Shown one piece after another: positions 53,741 to 62,194 of a stretch of DNA of 64,000 bases. The stretch is from positions 124,001-188,000 of the forward strand of contig JAZAFR010000007.1 of assembly GCA_036121365.1 (NCBI GenBank), in the 5' to 3' direction. This DNA is from UBA7916 sp036121365. GTDB lineage: Bacteria > Pseudomonadota > Gammaproteobacteria > Comchoanobacterales > Comchoanobacteraceae. The notes beneath the pieces were generated by a model. That model worked only from the letters and a program-made list of their open reading frames with translations, ran no database searches and was not told the origin of the DNA. Numbering within the stretch: position 1 is the first letter of the stretch; each line of letters starts with the position of its first letter. The position numbers were made by a program, and so were the translations under genes.

Positions 53741-53947
53741 ATGATATTTCGATTCGTTTTGATATGTTTTATTATTGTGGTGCTGTGGAGTTTGTTTATG
53801 GCTTTGAAGTATTTTATTTTTCCAAAATATCAAGATTCTTTGAGTATGGTTAAAGCGCTTAGCTACAGAATAGGTTTTTCTCTTGTTTTGTTTTGTTTGT
53901 TGATATGTGGCTGGTACTTCAACTGGTGGAATCCGCACTTATTGTGA
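53741..53947 (+). CDS. DUF2909-type twin-helix membrane protein
   Basis: A 68-residue inner-membrane protein with two hydrophobic segments (about residues 3-28 and 42-62) separated by a short loop, and the family-like MVKALSYRIGFSLVLF sequence. Proteins of this type sit beside SURF1 in cytochrome c oxidase loci of many gammaproteobacteria; their molecular role is not established. It is divergent from the SURF1 gene, with GGAG before the ATG. The identification is based on size, pattern and location. Confidence 0.8.
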   Translation: MIFRFVLICFIIVVLWSLFMALKYFIFPKYQDSLSMVKALSYRIGFSLVLFCLLICGWYFNWWNPHLL

Positions 53948-54054
53948 TATAATGTATTGTCTTTAGAGATGATTTCAAGTAGCACTGAGTTTTTCTGGTG
54001 TGTTTTTATTTTTTATGTTAAATTCAGAACACTATTAACCAATTGGAGTTTGTC

Positions 54055-54234
54055 ATGGGGTTTGCTGGTATTAGTCCAGGGTCGTTGTTGTTGATTTTTT
54101 TCATTGCGCTTTTGGTGTTTGGCCCTAAACGTTTGGAGACTCTCGGTGCTGAACTGGGGAGTGCTTTACGTCGTTTTAAACAGAACTTAGATGGAGATGA
54201 TCGTTCTGATGACAGCTCCAATCCCTCACAATAG
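54055..54234 (+). CDS. tatA: Sec-independent translocase subunit TatA
   Basis: TatA-type component of the twin-arginine translocase. A short N-terminus and one membrane helix (SPGSLLLIFFIALLVFGPKRL) lead to the FGPKRLE hinge, an amphipathic helix (LGAELGSALRRFKQNL) and an acidic, polar tail. The ATG at 54055 has TTGGAG at 54043-54048; an in-frame codon at 54043 lies within that site. At 59 residues it is a compact TatA. tatC follows after 2 bases, and there is no tatB between them, so this protein may also serve the TatB role. Confidence 0.92.
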   Translation: MGFAGISPGSLLLIFFIALLVFGPKRLETLGAELGSALRRFKQNLDGDDRSDDSSNPSQ

Positions 54235-54236
54235 AC

Positions 54237-55004
54237 TTGGTATCTGCGGTGAGCTTTAATTTACTGGGATCTTACCAAGCATGTTGGCAAGAGATTCAGA
54301 GACGTTTGTGGCAATGCTTTTTGTGTTGGTTGTGTGCTTTTTTTGTTTGTTTTTATTTTCGTTATGTATTACTGGCATGGGTGAGAATGCCTTTAGAATA
54401 TGCATCGTTTTCAATGCCTCCACTGGTTTCTTTGTCAGTTATAGACGGGATTTATGTGACTTTTGAGCTCTCTTTTTATGTGAGTCTTGTCTGCTGTTTT
54501 CCCCTTTTTATAGGGCACTTATTGAAGTTTTTAATGCCTGCTTTGCATGCGAAAGAACGCATGTTTTTACGGTTTATGTCTGTGTGTGGAGGAGGTCTGT
54601 TTTTTTTGGGACTGTGTGTGGGGTGGGGTGTTGCTTTGCCGCTTTTGTTCCAGTATGCGCAATTTTTTTTTCCAGAAGATGTGATGTGGCTTATTGATTT
54701 GCGTCAGTATGTCTCTCTTTTTTGGTGTGCAGGAATCTACGTTGGTTTGGCTTTTGAATTGCCGTTGTTGGTTTTCTTATTGAGTTATTTTGATCTTGTT
54801 CATTCCTCTGTAGTGGCGCGATGTCGGCCGTATGTTTTTGTTGCCTGTTTTGTTTGTGGGATGCTGATGACGCCTCCAGATATGTTTTTACAAATTTTAT
54901 TTGCGGTGCCTATGTATGCTTTATTTGAGTTAGGTTGGGTTTTGAGTGCAATCTTGAGGTGGATGCTTGTGGATAAATCGCTTCTACTTGAGAGCAATGA
55001 TTAA
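54237..55004 (+). CDS. tatC: Sec-independent translocase subunit TatC
   Basis: Polytopic receptor of the twin-arginine translocase that recognises RR signal peptides. Six hydrophobic segments and the family pattern FELSFYVSLVCCFPLFIGHLLKFLMPALHAKER with the following FLGLCVGWGVALPLLF are present, and LTPPDMF near the end (here MTPPDMF). The N-terminal ER/LR motif region reads QEIQRRLW. The frame starts with TTG at 54237; a GTG at 54249 is an alternative, and neither has a clear ribosome-binding site, so coupling to tatA is likely. The Rieske protein PetA is a probable Tat substrate in this genome. Confidence 0.93.
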   Translation: MVSAVSFNLLGSYQACWQEIQRRLWQCFLCWLCAFFVCFYFRYVLLAWVRMPLEYASFSMPPLVSLSVIDGIYVTFELSFYVSLVCCFPLFIGHLLKFLMPALHAKERMFLRFMSVCGGGLFFLGLCVGWGVALPLLFQYAQFFFPEDVMWLIDLRQYVSLFWCAGIYVGLAFELPLLVFLLSYFDLVHSSVVARCRPYVFVACFVCGMLMTPPDMFLQILFAVPMYALFELGWVLSAILRWMLVDKSLLLESND

Positions 55005-55112
55005 TTGATTGTGTTTAGTTCAGTTGGTGTGGAGCTTGTTTTGATGTGTGGTATGTTGAAATTTTTCTTAAACTTCGCCTTTTCAATTGTGTGGTGAAAA
55101 GCGGTGGTCTGT

Positions 55113-56432
55113 TTAAGCTTTTTGCATCTCATTTTCTGTTAGGTTTAAGCTTTGAATTAGAACGTGAACTTGTTGATGGTTTGTTGTTGCCAAGATAAAT
55201 GCTTTGATTTTCATGGTGGGCAAATGTAGTAGTTTTTTTGAATAGGATTGAATTGATTCTGTGTGATTCCCTTTATATTTTGGAGGAGTTTGAGCGATGT
55301 GTAAAGCTTGATGAATCAGGCACATTTTTTTTCTTAGTATGTGTGAATATTGATGTTGGCAGGTTGTTTTTTTTTGCGTGGTGGTAACATAAGATTCCCA
55401 GCTTTTTCTGAATTGTTTTATGGCGATAGAATGACTCTCAATTTTTTGTGAGTTGGTGATGGCGTCGGTTTCTTTTTGGATTGTTTTTCTTGTTAAGTCT
55501 ATGGCTTTTTGCATTTCTTTTGTGTTTTGTATGCTAAGGTCTTCAATGGTCATTAAATCACAGTGTTGAGAGAGAGTTTGGTTTATGGGCTCTATGTCTT
55601 GAGGTGTGGCAAGGTCGAATAGTTGTTTGGGTTTTTTAGAAAGGTTTGAGAGTGTTTTATTCGTAATAATGAAATCAGTACTAGATGTGGCGGATATGAC
55701 GCAATCGTGAGTTTCAAGATGTTTGTGTAGTTGATCAATGTGATCAATTTTGCTGTGGTATTGAGTGGATAATAGTCTGTGTTTTTCAGGGTTTTTGCAA
55801 AGGATAGTGATCTTTGAAGCGTGTCCTAACTGACGGAGATAAATCAAATGGTTTGTGATGATGGTTCCAGCGCCAATGAATAGTATTTTGCAATCACCGA
55901 TGTTTTTCCACTTTTGACTTATTCTGTGCAACGTCCTTTGAGAAAGGGGTACTCGATGTGTGTTGATGTGTGTCTGTTGTCTTATTTTTTTTGCATGGTT
56001 AAACAGTGTGCACATTAAACGATATTGGTATGAGTTGCATACTCGTTGACGATAGGATAGTGAAACGGCTGTTTTGTATTGCCCAATGATTTCAGTTTCT
56101 CCAATGATCATGGAATTGATGCCAGTTAGTGTTTGCAGTATATGGAATATGGCGTCTTTGTCCTTGAGGTGGTAGATGCTTTTTTCGGGCATGTTTTGTT
56201 CAACGCACCATGGCTTTAAGGTGTTTTCATTCGAGAAGGAGAGGTAAATTATTTCTGTGCGATTGCAGGTGACGATCAAAATATGAGATTCAATCCATGG
56301 TTTTTTTTGGATTATGTGGTTGATTTCTTTTTGTTTTTCTTTGCTCCAAGTGAGGGGGGATCTTTCTTTAAGTGAGGCGGTGTGATGATTGATTCCTGTT
56401 ACAAAAAGGTGCTGGTTGTGCATTTTAGACAT
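55113..56432 (-). CDS. hemA: Glutamyl-tRNA reductase
   Basis: First enzyme of the C5 route to 5-aminolaevulinate, reducing glutamyl-tRNA-Glu. The opening VTGINHHTASLKERSPL and the catalytic cysteine in TCNRTE (Cys56) are conserved. GINSMIIGETEIIGQYK and the NADPH-binding FIGAGTIITNHLIYLRQLG follow. The length of 439 is normal. In most gammaproteobacteria hemA is followed by prfA and prmC. Here hemA points away from prfA, with two unrelated genes between. A promoter lies at 56448-56477. Confidence 0.95.
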   Translation of the reverse strand: MSKMHNQHLFVTGINHHTASLKERSPLTWSKEKQKEINHIIQKKPWIESHILIVTCNRTEIIYLSFSNENTLKPWCVEQNMPEKSIYHLKDKDAIFHILQTLTGINSMIIGETEIIGQYKTAVSLSYRQRVCNSYQYRLMCTLFNHAKKIRQQTHINTHRVPLSQRTLHRISQKWKNIGDCKILFIGAGTIITNHLIYLRQLGHASKITILCKNPEKHRLLSTQYHSKIDHIDQLHKHLETHDCVISATSSTDFIITNKTLSNLSKKPKQLFDLATPQDIEPINQTLSQHCDLMTIEDLSIQNTKEMQKAIDLTRKTIQKETDAITNSQKIESHSIAIKQFRKSWESYVTTTQKKTTCQHQYSHILRKKMCLIHQALHIAQTPPKYKGNHTESIQSYSKKLLHLPTMKIKAFILATTNHQQVHVLIQSLNLTENEMQKA

Positions 56433-56447
56433 GTTGGCTTTTTTGAT

Positions 56448-56477
56448 ATAATAATTGATTTTTCCGGTATATGTAAA
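56448..56477 (-). promoter_or_regulatory. Putative promoter of hemA
   Basis: On the minus strand TTTACA (56472-56477) and TATTAT (56448-56453) are separated by 18 bases. The predicted start is around 10 bases before the hemA ATG, so the leader would be very short, with no clear ribosome-binding site. Confidence 0.5.
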
Positions 56478-56672
56478 GTTTTTTTATTGGAGTTGTGCTG
56501 TTGGGGTTTGGTTTTGTGTGATTTCTTCCATATTAGGCTCTTTTTTGTAGGCATATGGATTTTTTTTTGTAAGCATATTGCTTTTTGGGGTTTTAATTTT
56601 TTTTGGTTTTCTTGTGTTCTTTGGTTAAATATTATATTGTTAATGAATCTTATATTAAGTTGAGGAAATGTT

Positions 56673-58169
56673 ATGAAAAGTATGATTATAAACTTTAGGA
56701 AGTTGAAAGGTTCTGTTGTTGAGTATGTGGGGTCGTGTGGATATGTAGATTGGATGCGAGCTATGGGTGTTGTGGCCTGTGGCATTGCTGCGTGGGTTTT
56801 TGCTTCATTCCTTTTATCTGTTTTCGCAGTGGTTTTAGTGGTATTGGTCAATGGTTTTATACGAGATTTTTTTGCTTCCAATCTGAAAATCTTGATGCCT
56901 GCTCATTTTGAAAAAAAATCACGTTTTTGGTATCCTCTTGATTTTTGTGCTTGGTTACTGAATAATATGTATTTTTTTCAGATTTTGGGGATTCCGTATT
57001 CTCGGAAATTAAAATCAGCGGCGTCAACTGGAGAGAAGCCTGGTAAGCCAACTGGTAAGCCAACTGGTAAGCCAACTGGTAAGCCAACTGGTAAGCCAAC
57101 TGGTAAGCCAACTGGTAAGCCAACTGGTAAGCCAACTGGCAATCTAACCGGAGAGAAAACTGGTAAGCGAACTGGAGAGAAAACTGGTAATTCAACTGGC
57201 AATCCAACTGGAGAGGAGTCTGGTAAGTCAACTGGCAATCTAACTGACACTCCATTTTTTGAGAGTATGGGACCTTCTGGTGCAAGTGCAGTAGTGGTTG
57301 GCTCACCTATTGATCAAGAACATAAAACATCTGAAGAGATTAGATTTATTAAATATTGTATAGCTGAACTGATTGTTCTTTCTGCTCGTTTTGATAACAC
57401 AGAATTAGGAGTTCGCGCTAATGGATTGTCAGAAAGACTGGAAGCGTTGCCGAGTCCTCATGATGCTCAGACCGATGTGAACCTAGCTGCTATTGTTGAC
57501 GATGTGTTTTTATCAATGTGTACTCCTCATGCAGATTCTTATATGAGTGAAATTTTCAGGGTTATTGATGGGAGCACTGATGAGAATATACAACAGTTGA
57601 AGGAAGCTGTTTTGAGTCCGACGAGGCTTAGTGAGTTACAGCGCACAGCCAGTGAAAGCGGAATTTTAAAAGTTGTTTCTGGTACTGATGAAGAGAATTT
57701 TGAGCGTCTATTGGCCTCCCTAGAAGAAACGATACCCGCTAAGCCTACAGTAATGGAAAGATTGATTACTCCGGTGAAGAACCTGTTAGCAGGGTTATCT
57801 CCTAGAAAAGCGTCCACTTCTAATAGTGATAGATTGGAAGTAGCGCCCACTTCTTTATCATCCTCCATTCAGACGTCGAGAGGTCAGAGTGAAGAAATAC
57901 AGCAGAGTGGGAATTCTGAAGGTTACATATATGGTCAAAGTCAGAGCGGGCTTGATGTGGCTGCTAATAGATTGGAGGTAGGACCTTCTTCTGAGTTCTC
58001 CCCCCTTCCTGAATCCCCTCAGGCGCTGAGTGAGCAGGATGGGAGTCGTGTAGATTCAAGATTTGTCACGATGAGCAGAGGAGGACAACAAACACCTTCA
58101 GAAGTTCATGGTGAGGGGAAAGGTACAGAGCTTGTGTCCATGGCCGATACTGCAAGAAAACTTTTTTAG
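56673..58169 (+). CDS. Membrane-hairpin protein with 18 tetrapeptide (G-K/E/N-x-T) repeats
   Basis: I cannot assign this 498-residue protein. Residues 30-63 form a long bilobed hydrophobic stretch (a likely membrane hairpin), with a second amphipathic-hydrophobic segment at about 87-107. Residues 120-191 are 18 tandem tetrapeptides of the form G-[KEN]-x-[TS], the first eight full copies after GEKP being identical GKPT. A folded-looking helical region follows (about 215-360), and then an S/P/Q-rich low-complexity tail. GAGGAAATG upstream gives a good start at 56673. The gene ends at a strong terminator. The architecture suggests a host-facing or envelope protein; that is inference. It is not homologous to its neighbours in the core pathway. 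Confidence 0.8.
   Translation: MKSMIINFRKLKGSVVEYVGSCGYVDWMRAMGVVACGIAAWVFASFLLSVFAVVLVVLVNGFIRDFFASNLKILMPAHFEKKSRFWYPLDFCAWLLNNMYFFQILGIPYSRKLKSAASTGEKPGKPTGKPTGKPTGKPTGKPTGKPTGKPTGKPTGNLTGEKTGKRTGEKTGNSTGNPTGEESGKSTGNLTDTPFFESMGPSGASAVVVGSPIDQEHKTSEEIRFIKYCIAELIVLSARFDNTELGVRANGLSERLEALPSPHDAQTDVNLAAIVDDVFLSMCTPHADSYMSEIFRVIDGSTDENIQQLKEAVLSPTRLSELQRTASESGILKVVSGTDEENFERLLASLEETIPAKPTVMERLITPVKNLLAGLSPRKASTSNSDRLEVAPTSLSSSIQTSRGQSEEIQQSGNSEGYIYGQSQSGLDVAANRLEVGPSSEFSPLPESPQALSEQDGSRVDSRFVTMSRGGQQTPSEVHGEGKGTELVSMADTARKLF
57030..57245 (+). repeat. In-frame 12-bp tandem repeat array encoding GKPT-type units
   Basis: Eighteen consecutive 12-base units lie in frame. Units 2-9 (57042-57137) are essentially identical copies of GGTAAGCCAACT, and the later units have diverged (GNLT, GEKT, GKRT, GNST, GNPT, GEES, GKST). 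The pattern of a homogeneous 5' block and a decayed 3' block indicates recent expansion by slippage. Because the unit is a multiple of three, copy-number change alters length but not frame. Confidence 0.95.
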
Positions 58170-58187
58170 ACAACGTCGTAAGCGTGT

Positions 58188-58228
58188 AAACCCAAACACT
58201 TCCATTCACAAAGTGTTTGGGTTTTTTT
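58188..58228 (+). terminator. Rho-independent terminator after the repeat protein gene
   Basis: A perfect 14-bp stem (AAACCCAAACACTT at 58188-58201 and its complement at 58211-58224) with a 9-base loop is followed by T residues. It lies about 20 bases after the stop at 58169 and separates this gene from the next. Confidence 0.92.
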
Positions 58229-58453
58229 ATGATTTTGTTTATGATTCATATCTGTGTTGTCTAAATTTAATGAATATGCATTGTTGTATGATTTTAATGC
58301 GTATCAACTTCTGATGATTGTTTAGGTTGGCTGTCATATCACTTTATTAGGTTGGAAAATATTTGGCTATAAATTGCTTTTTATTTGTGTTTTTTCTTGC
58401 GTGAGAGGTGTTTTTTTTGTAACTATAATATATGAGGTGCATGGGAGATAATA

Positions 58454-59233
58454 ATGAAGTGGCTTCAGAGAATGCAAGAATTGACGTTAACTCCACTTGG
58501 ATGGTTTTCCCTGGGTGTTTTTATTTTGACTGTATTGATAGATCCGGCAATGCTTTACTTCTATTGTTCTGTATTTCTTGTGAGTCAGCTTCTTTTTTTT
58601 GTTTTTTGTGTAGATCCTTTTGATTCATGTTTTCGATTTTGGTTTCGTTTGTTTTTTTACGAAAAACAGCTGTTCAAGGAGGCCCCATTGCTTTGTTTGA
58701 GGCCTAAAATCAGTAAGATTCGCAGAAGTTTTTCACGTGGTTTGGATAATATATGCGGAGGGGTTAGACTGTCTATTGAAAATTTGAGAGACTATTGTGA
58801 GGAGCTCAAGTCTTTTTCAAGTAGCCCAAGAACACACACTCCTCGTACAAGAAAGCCAAGTGTAGAAAGGCCTATACGTCCACTCGTGCAGAAAACCGAG
58901 AAGGAGCAAATTCAGGATGTTTTAAAGCGTTTGAGTTCAGCCTTGAAAGGTAGTGTTTTTTATGCAGAAAATGATATCAATGGGGATGTGTCTGAAAAAA
59001 TCGTTAGGGATATCCAGGCTGATAAAGCTGCTTTTTATTGGAAACACGAGGACAAGTTTCAACGAATAAAAGATGAATTAATATTGCTAAAAACTATGTA
59101 CGTAAAGACGCTTGCACGTGATCTTGATCAGTTGTTTAATCAAGTTCGTGGTTATACCCAGATTGCTCCAGGCATTATTCTAGATTCTTCATTTAAAGAG
59201 GTCCGTGAACCGGATATTTTAACTTTTCCTTGA
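58454..59233 (+). CDS. Membrane-hairpin protein of unknown function
   Basis: A 259-residue protein that I do not recognise. Two hydrophobic segments (about residues 14-29 and 33-53), split by D-P, form a compact hairpin near the N-terminus. This is followed by a basic aromatic stretch, a serine/proline/arginine-rich linker (about 115-140) and a helical C-terminal domain (about 145-235). No signal peptide, lipobox or catalytic motif is evident. TATAAT at 58424-58429 may be its -10 box, but no good -35 is visible. It resembles the preceding gene in layout (N-terminal hairpin, low-complexity linker, helical domain) but not in sequence. The hairpin recalls inclusion-membrane-type effectors; this is inference. 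Confidence 0.75.
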   Translation: MKWLQRMQELTLTPLGWFSLGVFILTVLIDPAMLYFYCSVFLVSQLLFFVFCVDPFDSCFRFWFRLFFYEKQLFKEAPLLCLRPKISKIRRSFSRGLDNICGGVRLSIENLRDYCEELKSFSSSPRTHTPRTRKPSVERPIRPLVQKTEKEQIQDVLKRLSSALKGSVFYAENDINGDVSEKIVRDIQADKAAFYWKHEDKFQRIKDELILLKTMYVKTLARDLDQLFNQVRGYTQIAPGIILDSSFKEVREPDILTFP

Positions 59234-59368
59234 CTTTTCTAGTTTATCTTTTGGGTGTTTACAGGAGCTCTTGAGTATGGATTGATTTTGGAGTTGCCTT
59301 GGTGCAGGGTGGGGTATGCGTATCAGACTCATTTTTATCGTGTTTTTTAGGTATTTTTTTGAAATTTA

Positions 59369-59397
59369 TTGGAATGTCAGATTAATCGGGCTATAAT
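59369..59397 (+). promoter_or_regulatory. Strong promoter positioned for a leaderless prfA transcript
   Basis: TTGGAA (59369-59374) and a perfect TATAAT (59392-59397) are separated by exactly 17 bases. The prfA ATG begins at 59404, six bases after the -10 box, which is where transcription would be expected to start. No ribosome-binding site precedes the ATG. Confidence 0.7.
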
Positions 59398-59403
59398 GTA
59401 CGC

Positions 59404-60492
59404 ATGAAAGAATCAATATGTCATAAATTAGATCAAATCTTGAAGCTTAAACAGTCGTTACAGATGCAACTGAGTGATCAGTCCGTGGTTTCTGATATGG
59501 AGAATTATCAGAGATTGTCTAAAGAGCTGCATCAAGTATTGCCAGTTGCAGATGCGTATGAGCGCTATCTTGATTTGAAGACGAATGTGAAAGAAGTTTC
59601 TGATATGTTACTTGATGAAGATGCGGACTCTGAAATGAAAGCTATGGCCCAAGATGAGCTTGACTCTTTGCATGTCAAAATTGATCAGATTGTTTCTGAA
59701 ATCTTGCACATACTGATTCCTGTTGATCCAGATGATAAAAAAAATGTGTATTTGGAAATTAGAGCAGGGACTGGAGGTGATGAGGCTTCTATTTTTTCGG
59801 GAGACTTATATAGAATGTATCAGCTGTTTGCTCAGTCACAAGGGTGGAGATGGCAAACAGTGAGCAGTGCTCCTAGTGATCAAGGTGGTTTTAAAGAGGT
59901 GGTTGTTCATGTGGTAGGTCAAGAGGTTTTCTCTAAATTGAAATATGAGTCGGGAACGCACAGAGTTCAGCGCGTGCCTCAAACTGAATCGCAAGGCAGG
60001 ATTCATACTTCAGCGTGTACGGTCGCTATTTTACCAGAGGTTTGTGAGATTGATGCCATTGATTTGGATCCCAGTGATATTCGTGTAGACACCTATCGTT
60101 CAAGCGGGGCTGGTGGTCAGCACGTCAATACAACAGATTCTGCGGTTAGATTGACCCATATTCCTACGGGGACTGTTGTTGAATGCCAAGATGAACGTTC
60201 TCAGCATAAGAATAAAGCTCGAGCAATGAGTCTCTTGCAGGCAAGAATTTTATCCAATCAGCGTGAAAAACAGCACCAGGAACGTTCAGAGCAAAGGCGT
60301 TTGCAGGTGGGCTCCGGGGATCGTTCTGAACGTATTAGGACTTATAACTTTCCTCAAGGCCGTGTGAGTGATCATCGTATAAATTTGACCTTGTATAAGT
60401 TGGATTTGATTTTAGAGGGTTCTCTTCTATTGTTGATTGAGCCGCTTCAACAGCAAGACAGTGCTGATAAAATTGCTGATTTGCAAAGTTAA
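59404..60492 (+). CDS. prfA: Peptide chain release factor 1
   Basis: Class I release factor that reads UAA and UAG. The GGQ motif is at residues 237-239 in RSSGAGGQHVNTTDSAVRLTH. The codon-recognition tripeptide reads PQT (192-194) in RVQRVPQTESQGR, where PxT is the RF1 pattern (PAT in E. coli). The C-terminal QGRVSDHRINLTLY is normal, and the length is 362. The start is fixed by the conserved opening MKxSI-x2-KL. Its promoter suggests a leaderless mRNA. The usual partner prmC, which methylates the GGQ glutamine, is 3 kb downstream behind a flippase and waaA. Confidence 0.97.
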   Translation: MKESICHKLDQILKLKQSLQMQLSDQSVVSDMENYQRLSKELHQVLPVADAYERYLDLKTNVKEVSDMLLDEDADSEMKAMAQDELDSLHVKIDQIVSEILHILIPVDPDDKKNVYLEIRAGTGGDEASIFSGDLYRMYQLFAQSQGWRWQTVSSAPSDQGGFKEVVVHVVGQEVFSKLKYESGTHRVQRVPQTESQGRIHTSACTVAILPEVCEIDAIDLDPSDIRVDTYRSSGAGGQHVNTTDSAVRLTHIPTGTVVECQDERSQHKNKARAMSLLQARILSNQREKQHQERSEQRRLQVGSGDRSERIRTYNFPQGRVSDHRINLTLYKLDLILEGSLLLLIEPLQQQDSADKIADLQS

Positions 60493-60754
60493 GAGGTGTG
60501 GCGATTTTATCGCTTATCTCAGAATTTTCTTTTTGATCATCATGTTTTATGTGTGAGTTCAGTGCACAGTGGGCTTCATCGGTTTTACATTGATGTTGTT
60601 TCTGTAGGATTTTTTGATTCTTTATATTATGTCTTGTAGATCCGTGAGTATATTTCTGTACAATGATTTTTTGGTCTGAAATGTAAAGTTTTTATTGATG
60701 TAGCGTTAATAAAATTAATATGGTAGGTTATAACTGATTATATGTTTTCTTTGT

Positions 60755-62137
60755 ATGTCAGTGTCTAAGTATCCCGTTGTTGGTGACCACCACTATTTTG
60801 ATGGGAGTCCCTCTTTAAAAGATATTATTATTGCTCTTGTTCAAGTTTTTTGTTCTTATGGCTTGGGTTTTCTTTTGAGTTATCTTTTGCTGAGAAGCAT
60901 GTCAATTGATTTGTATGGAGATTTTGTTTTGGCGCAAAATACCATTTATGTTGTTGGTGGGATGCTTTTACTGGGGACAAAGAATGTTCAAAAAAGATTT
61001 ATGTTTGCTTATTGGCCTGATGATTTTTCTAATTTTTCTTCTTTTGCTTGGTGGCATACTTTGTATGTTTTTAAATCAATTCTAATATTTTCGGTTGTCT
61101 ACTCTGTTGTGTTACTGCTTCTTTTGGGGTTGGGCTCATTGAACTTCATTGCATTGGCAGAGTTTCATATAATGGTGTGGTCTTTGGTTGCCTCTCCATT
61201 TTGGGCTGTCTTTTGCGTGACTTCTCTCTACCTGCTTGTAGGAGGTTACCCTCTACTATTTGATTTTAGTGTTCAGATTTTATGTAATTTAGTCTGTGTT
61301 CTGTGTTTGGGCGTTTTGGTTTACTTTCAACCCAATGTGACAGACTATGGTTTGATTTTGTATACGATCAGTTCAGTTTTTTTTGCGGCGTTGGTGGTTG
61401 TTGTTTGTTTTTTTTGTTTATTCCGAGATGTTTTTCTGAAGGTCGTTAATTTTGACAGGTCGCTTATTGTTAAGCCTGAATGGACGGCTCATCGTTTGTC
61501 CTCTTTTTTGATTGATGTGTCTCTTTTTTTGCCAAATACCATTGTTATTTTTGTTGTTGAGTTTTTTTCGGGGCAGTTGGTTACCGGGCAGTTTAGTTTG
61601 TGTTTTGTGGTGGGAGGTCTTCCTTTTTTAATACATTATGTATTTTGTTCCTTGGTGTTAAAGTCCATGAGGGATTGGTTGAGTAGTTTCTCTGCAAGAA
61701 GTTTTCTAAATTTTAGAAAAGTGAAGGATGTTCATAAGAGTGTTCAATTTGTTAAGAACACCAATAGAGTTATCTTTCTGTTCAATTTGTGTTTTTTAAT
61801 GGTAATTTATTTCTTTGGACATGAGGTTTTGTCTATGTTTAATCAAGATAGTGAAGAGGCATATTACTTATTGTTGGAAGCCAGTTTAATATCATGTCTG
61901 CGTGGCGTGTATTACCCCGGTTATAATTTTTCTTTGATCTATGTTGGATTGTCACGTTTTGTCGGTTTTATTGATCTGATTATGTGCCTATGTTTATTTG
62001 TTTTTGGGTCGTTTCTGGTTATTTTTGTTGGTCCAGCGGATGTGATGCATCTGTACTTAGTTTTGCAGGGGGTTCAATTGGTATTGTCGCATTATCAGTT
62101 TAAAAAAATGACAGGTTTTCCCTTTGTTTTACTGTGA
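60755..62137 (+). CDS. Polysaccharide flippase-like membrane protein (MOP superfamily)
   Basis: Integral membrane protein of 460 residues with about 12 hydrophobic helices, resembling Wzx-type lipid-linked oligosaccharide flippases of the MOP superfamily. The N-terminal GLGFLLSYLLLRSMSIDLYGDFVLAQNTIYVV fits the first helix pair of that group (a glycine-rich start, then LxxxxYGxF). Substrate cannot be inferred; the neighbour waaA hints at LPS or another envelope glycan. Helices are rich in F, V, C and L, matching the strand bias here. It ends 12 bases before the waaA frame, so the two may be cotranscribed. Confidence 0.75.
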   Translation: MSVSKYPVVGDHHYFDGSPSLKDIIIALVQVFCSYGLGFLLSYLLLRSMSIDLYGDFVLAQNTIYVVGGMLLLGTKNVQKRFMFAYWPDDFSNFSSFAWWHTLYVFKSILIFSVVYSVVLLLLLGLGSLNFIALAEFHIMVWSLVASPFWAVFCVTSLYLLVGGYPLLFDFSVQILCNLVCVLCLGVLVYFQPNVTDYGLILYTISSVFFAALVVVVCFFCLFRDVFLKVVNFDRSLIVKPEWTAHRLSSFLIDVSLFLPNTIVIFVVEFFSGQLVTGQFSLCFVVGGLPFLIHYVFCSLVLKSMRDWLSSFSARSFLNFRKVKDVHKSVQFVKNTNRVIFLFNLCFLMVIYFFGHEVLSMFNQDSEEAYYLLLEASLISCLRGVYYPGYNFSLIYVGLSRFVGFIDLIMCLCLFVFGSFLVIFVGPADVMHLYLVLQGVQLVLSHYQFKKMTGFPFVLL

Positions 62138-62194
62138 TAGATACGTTTATTGAATGGATTTTTTTATTTCATTTTGCTAAAATGTTTTAATTTT

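Noticed and set aside
57030..57245. Regular short repeats that could suggest a CRISPR array
   Set aside because: The units are 12 bases, directly adjacent with no spacers, and in frame within a long coding sequence; they encode a tetrapeptide repeat.
56857..57306. Two open frames on the minus strand across the repeat array (rich in Q-L-x-Y and G-L-P-V repeats)
   Set aside because: They are antisense shadows of the 12-bp repeat, have no ribosome-binding site, and their periodicity only mirrors the plus-strand gene.
60493..60754. Gap between prfA and the flippase examined for tRNA, terminator or small gene
   Set aside because: There is only a short GCGAT/ATCGC hairpin without a T run just after prfA, and nothing resembling a tRNA or ORF with a start and ribosome-binding site.
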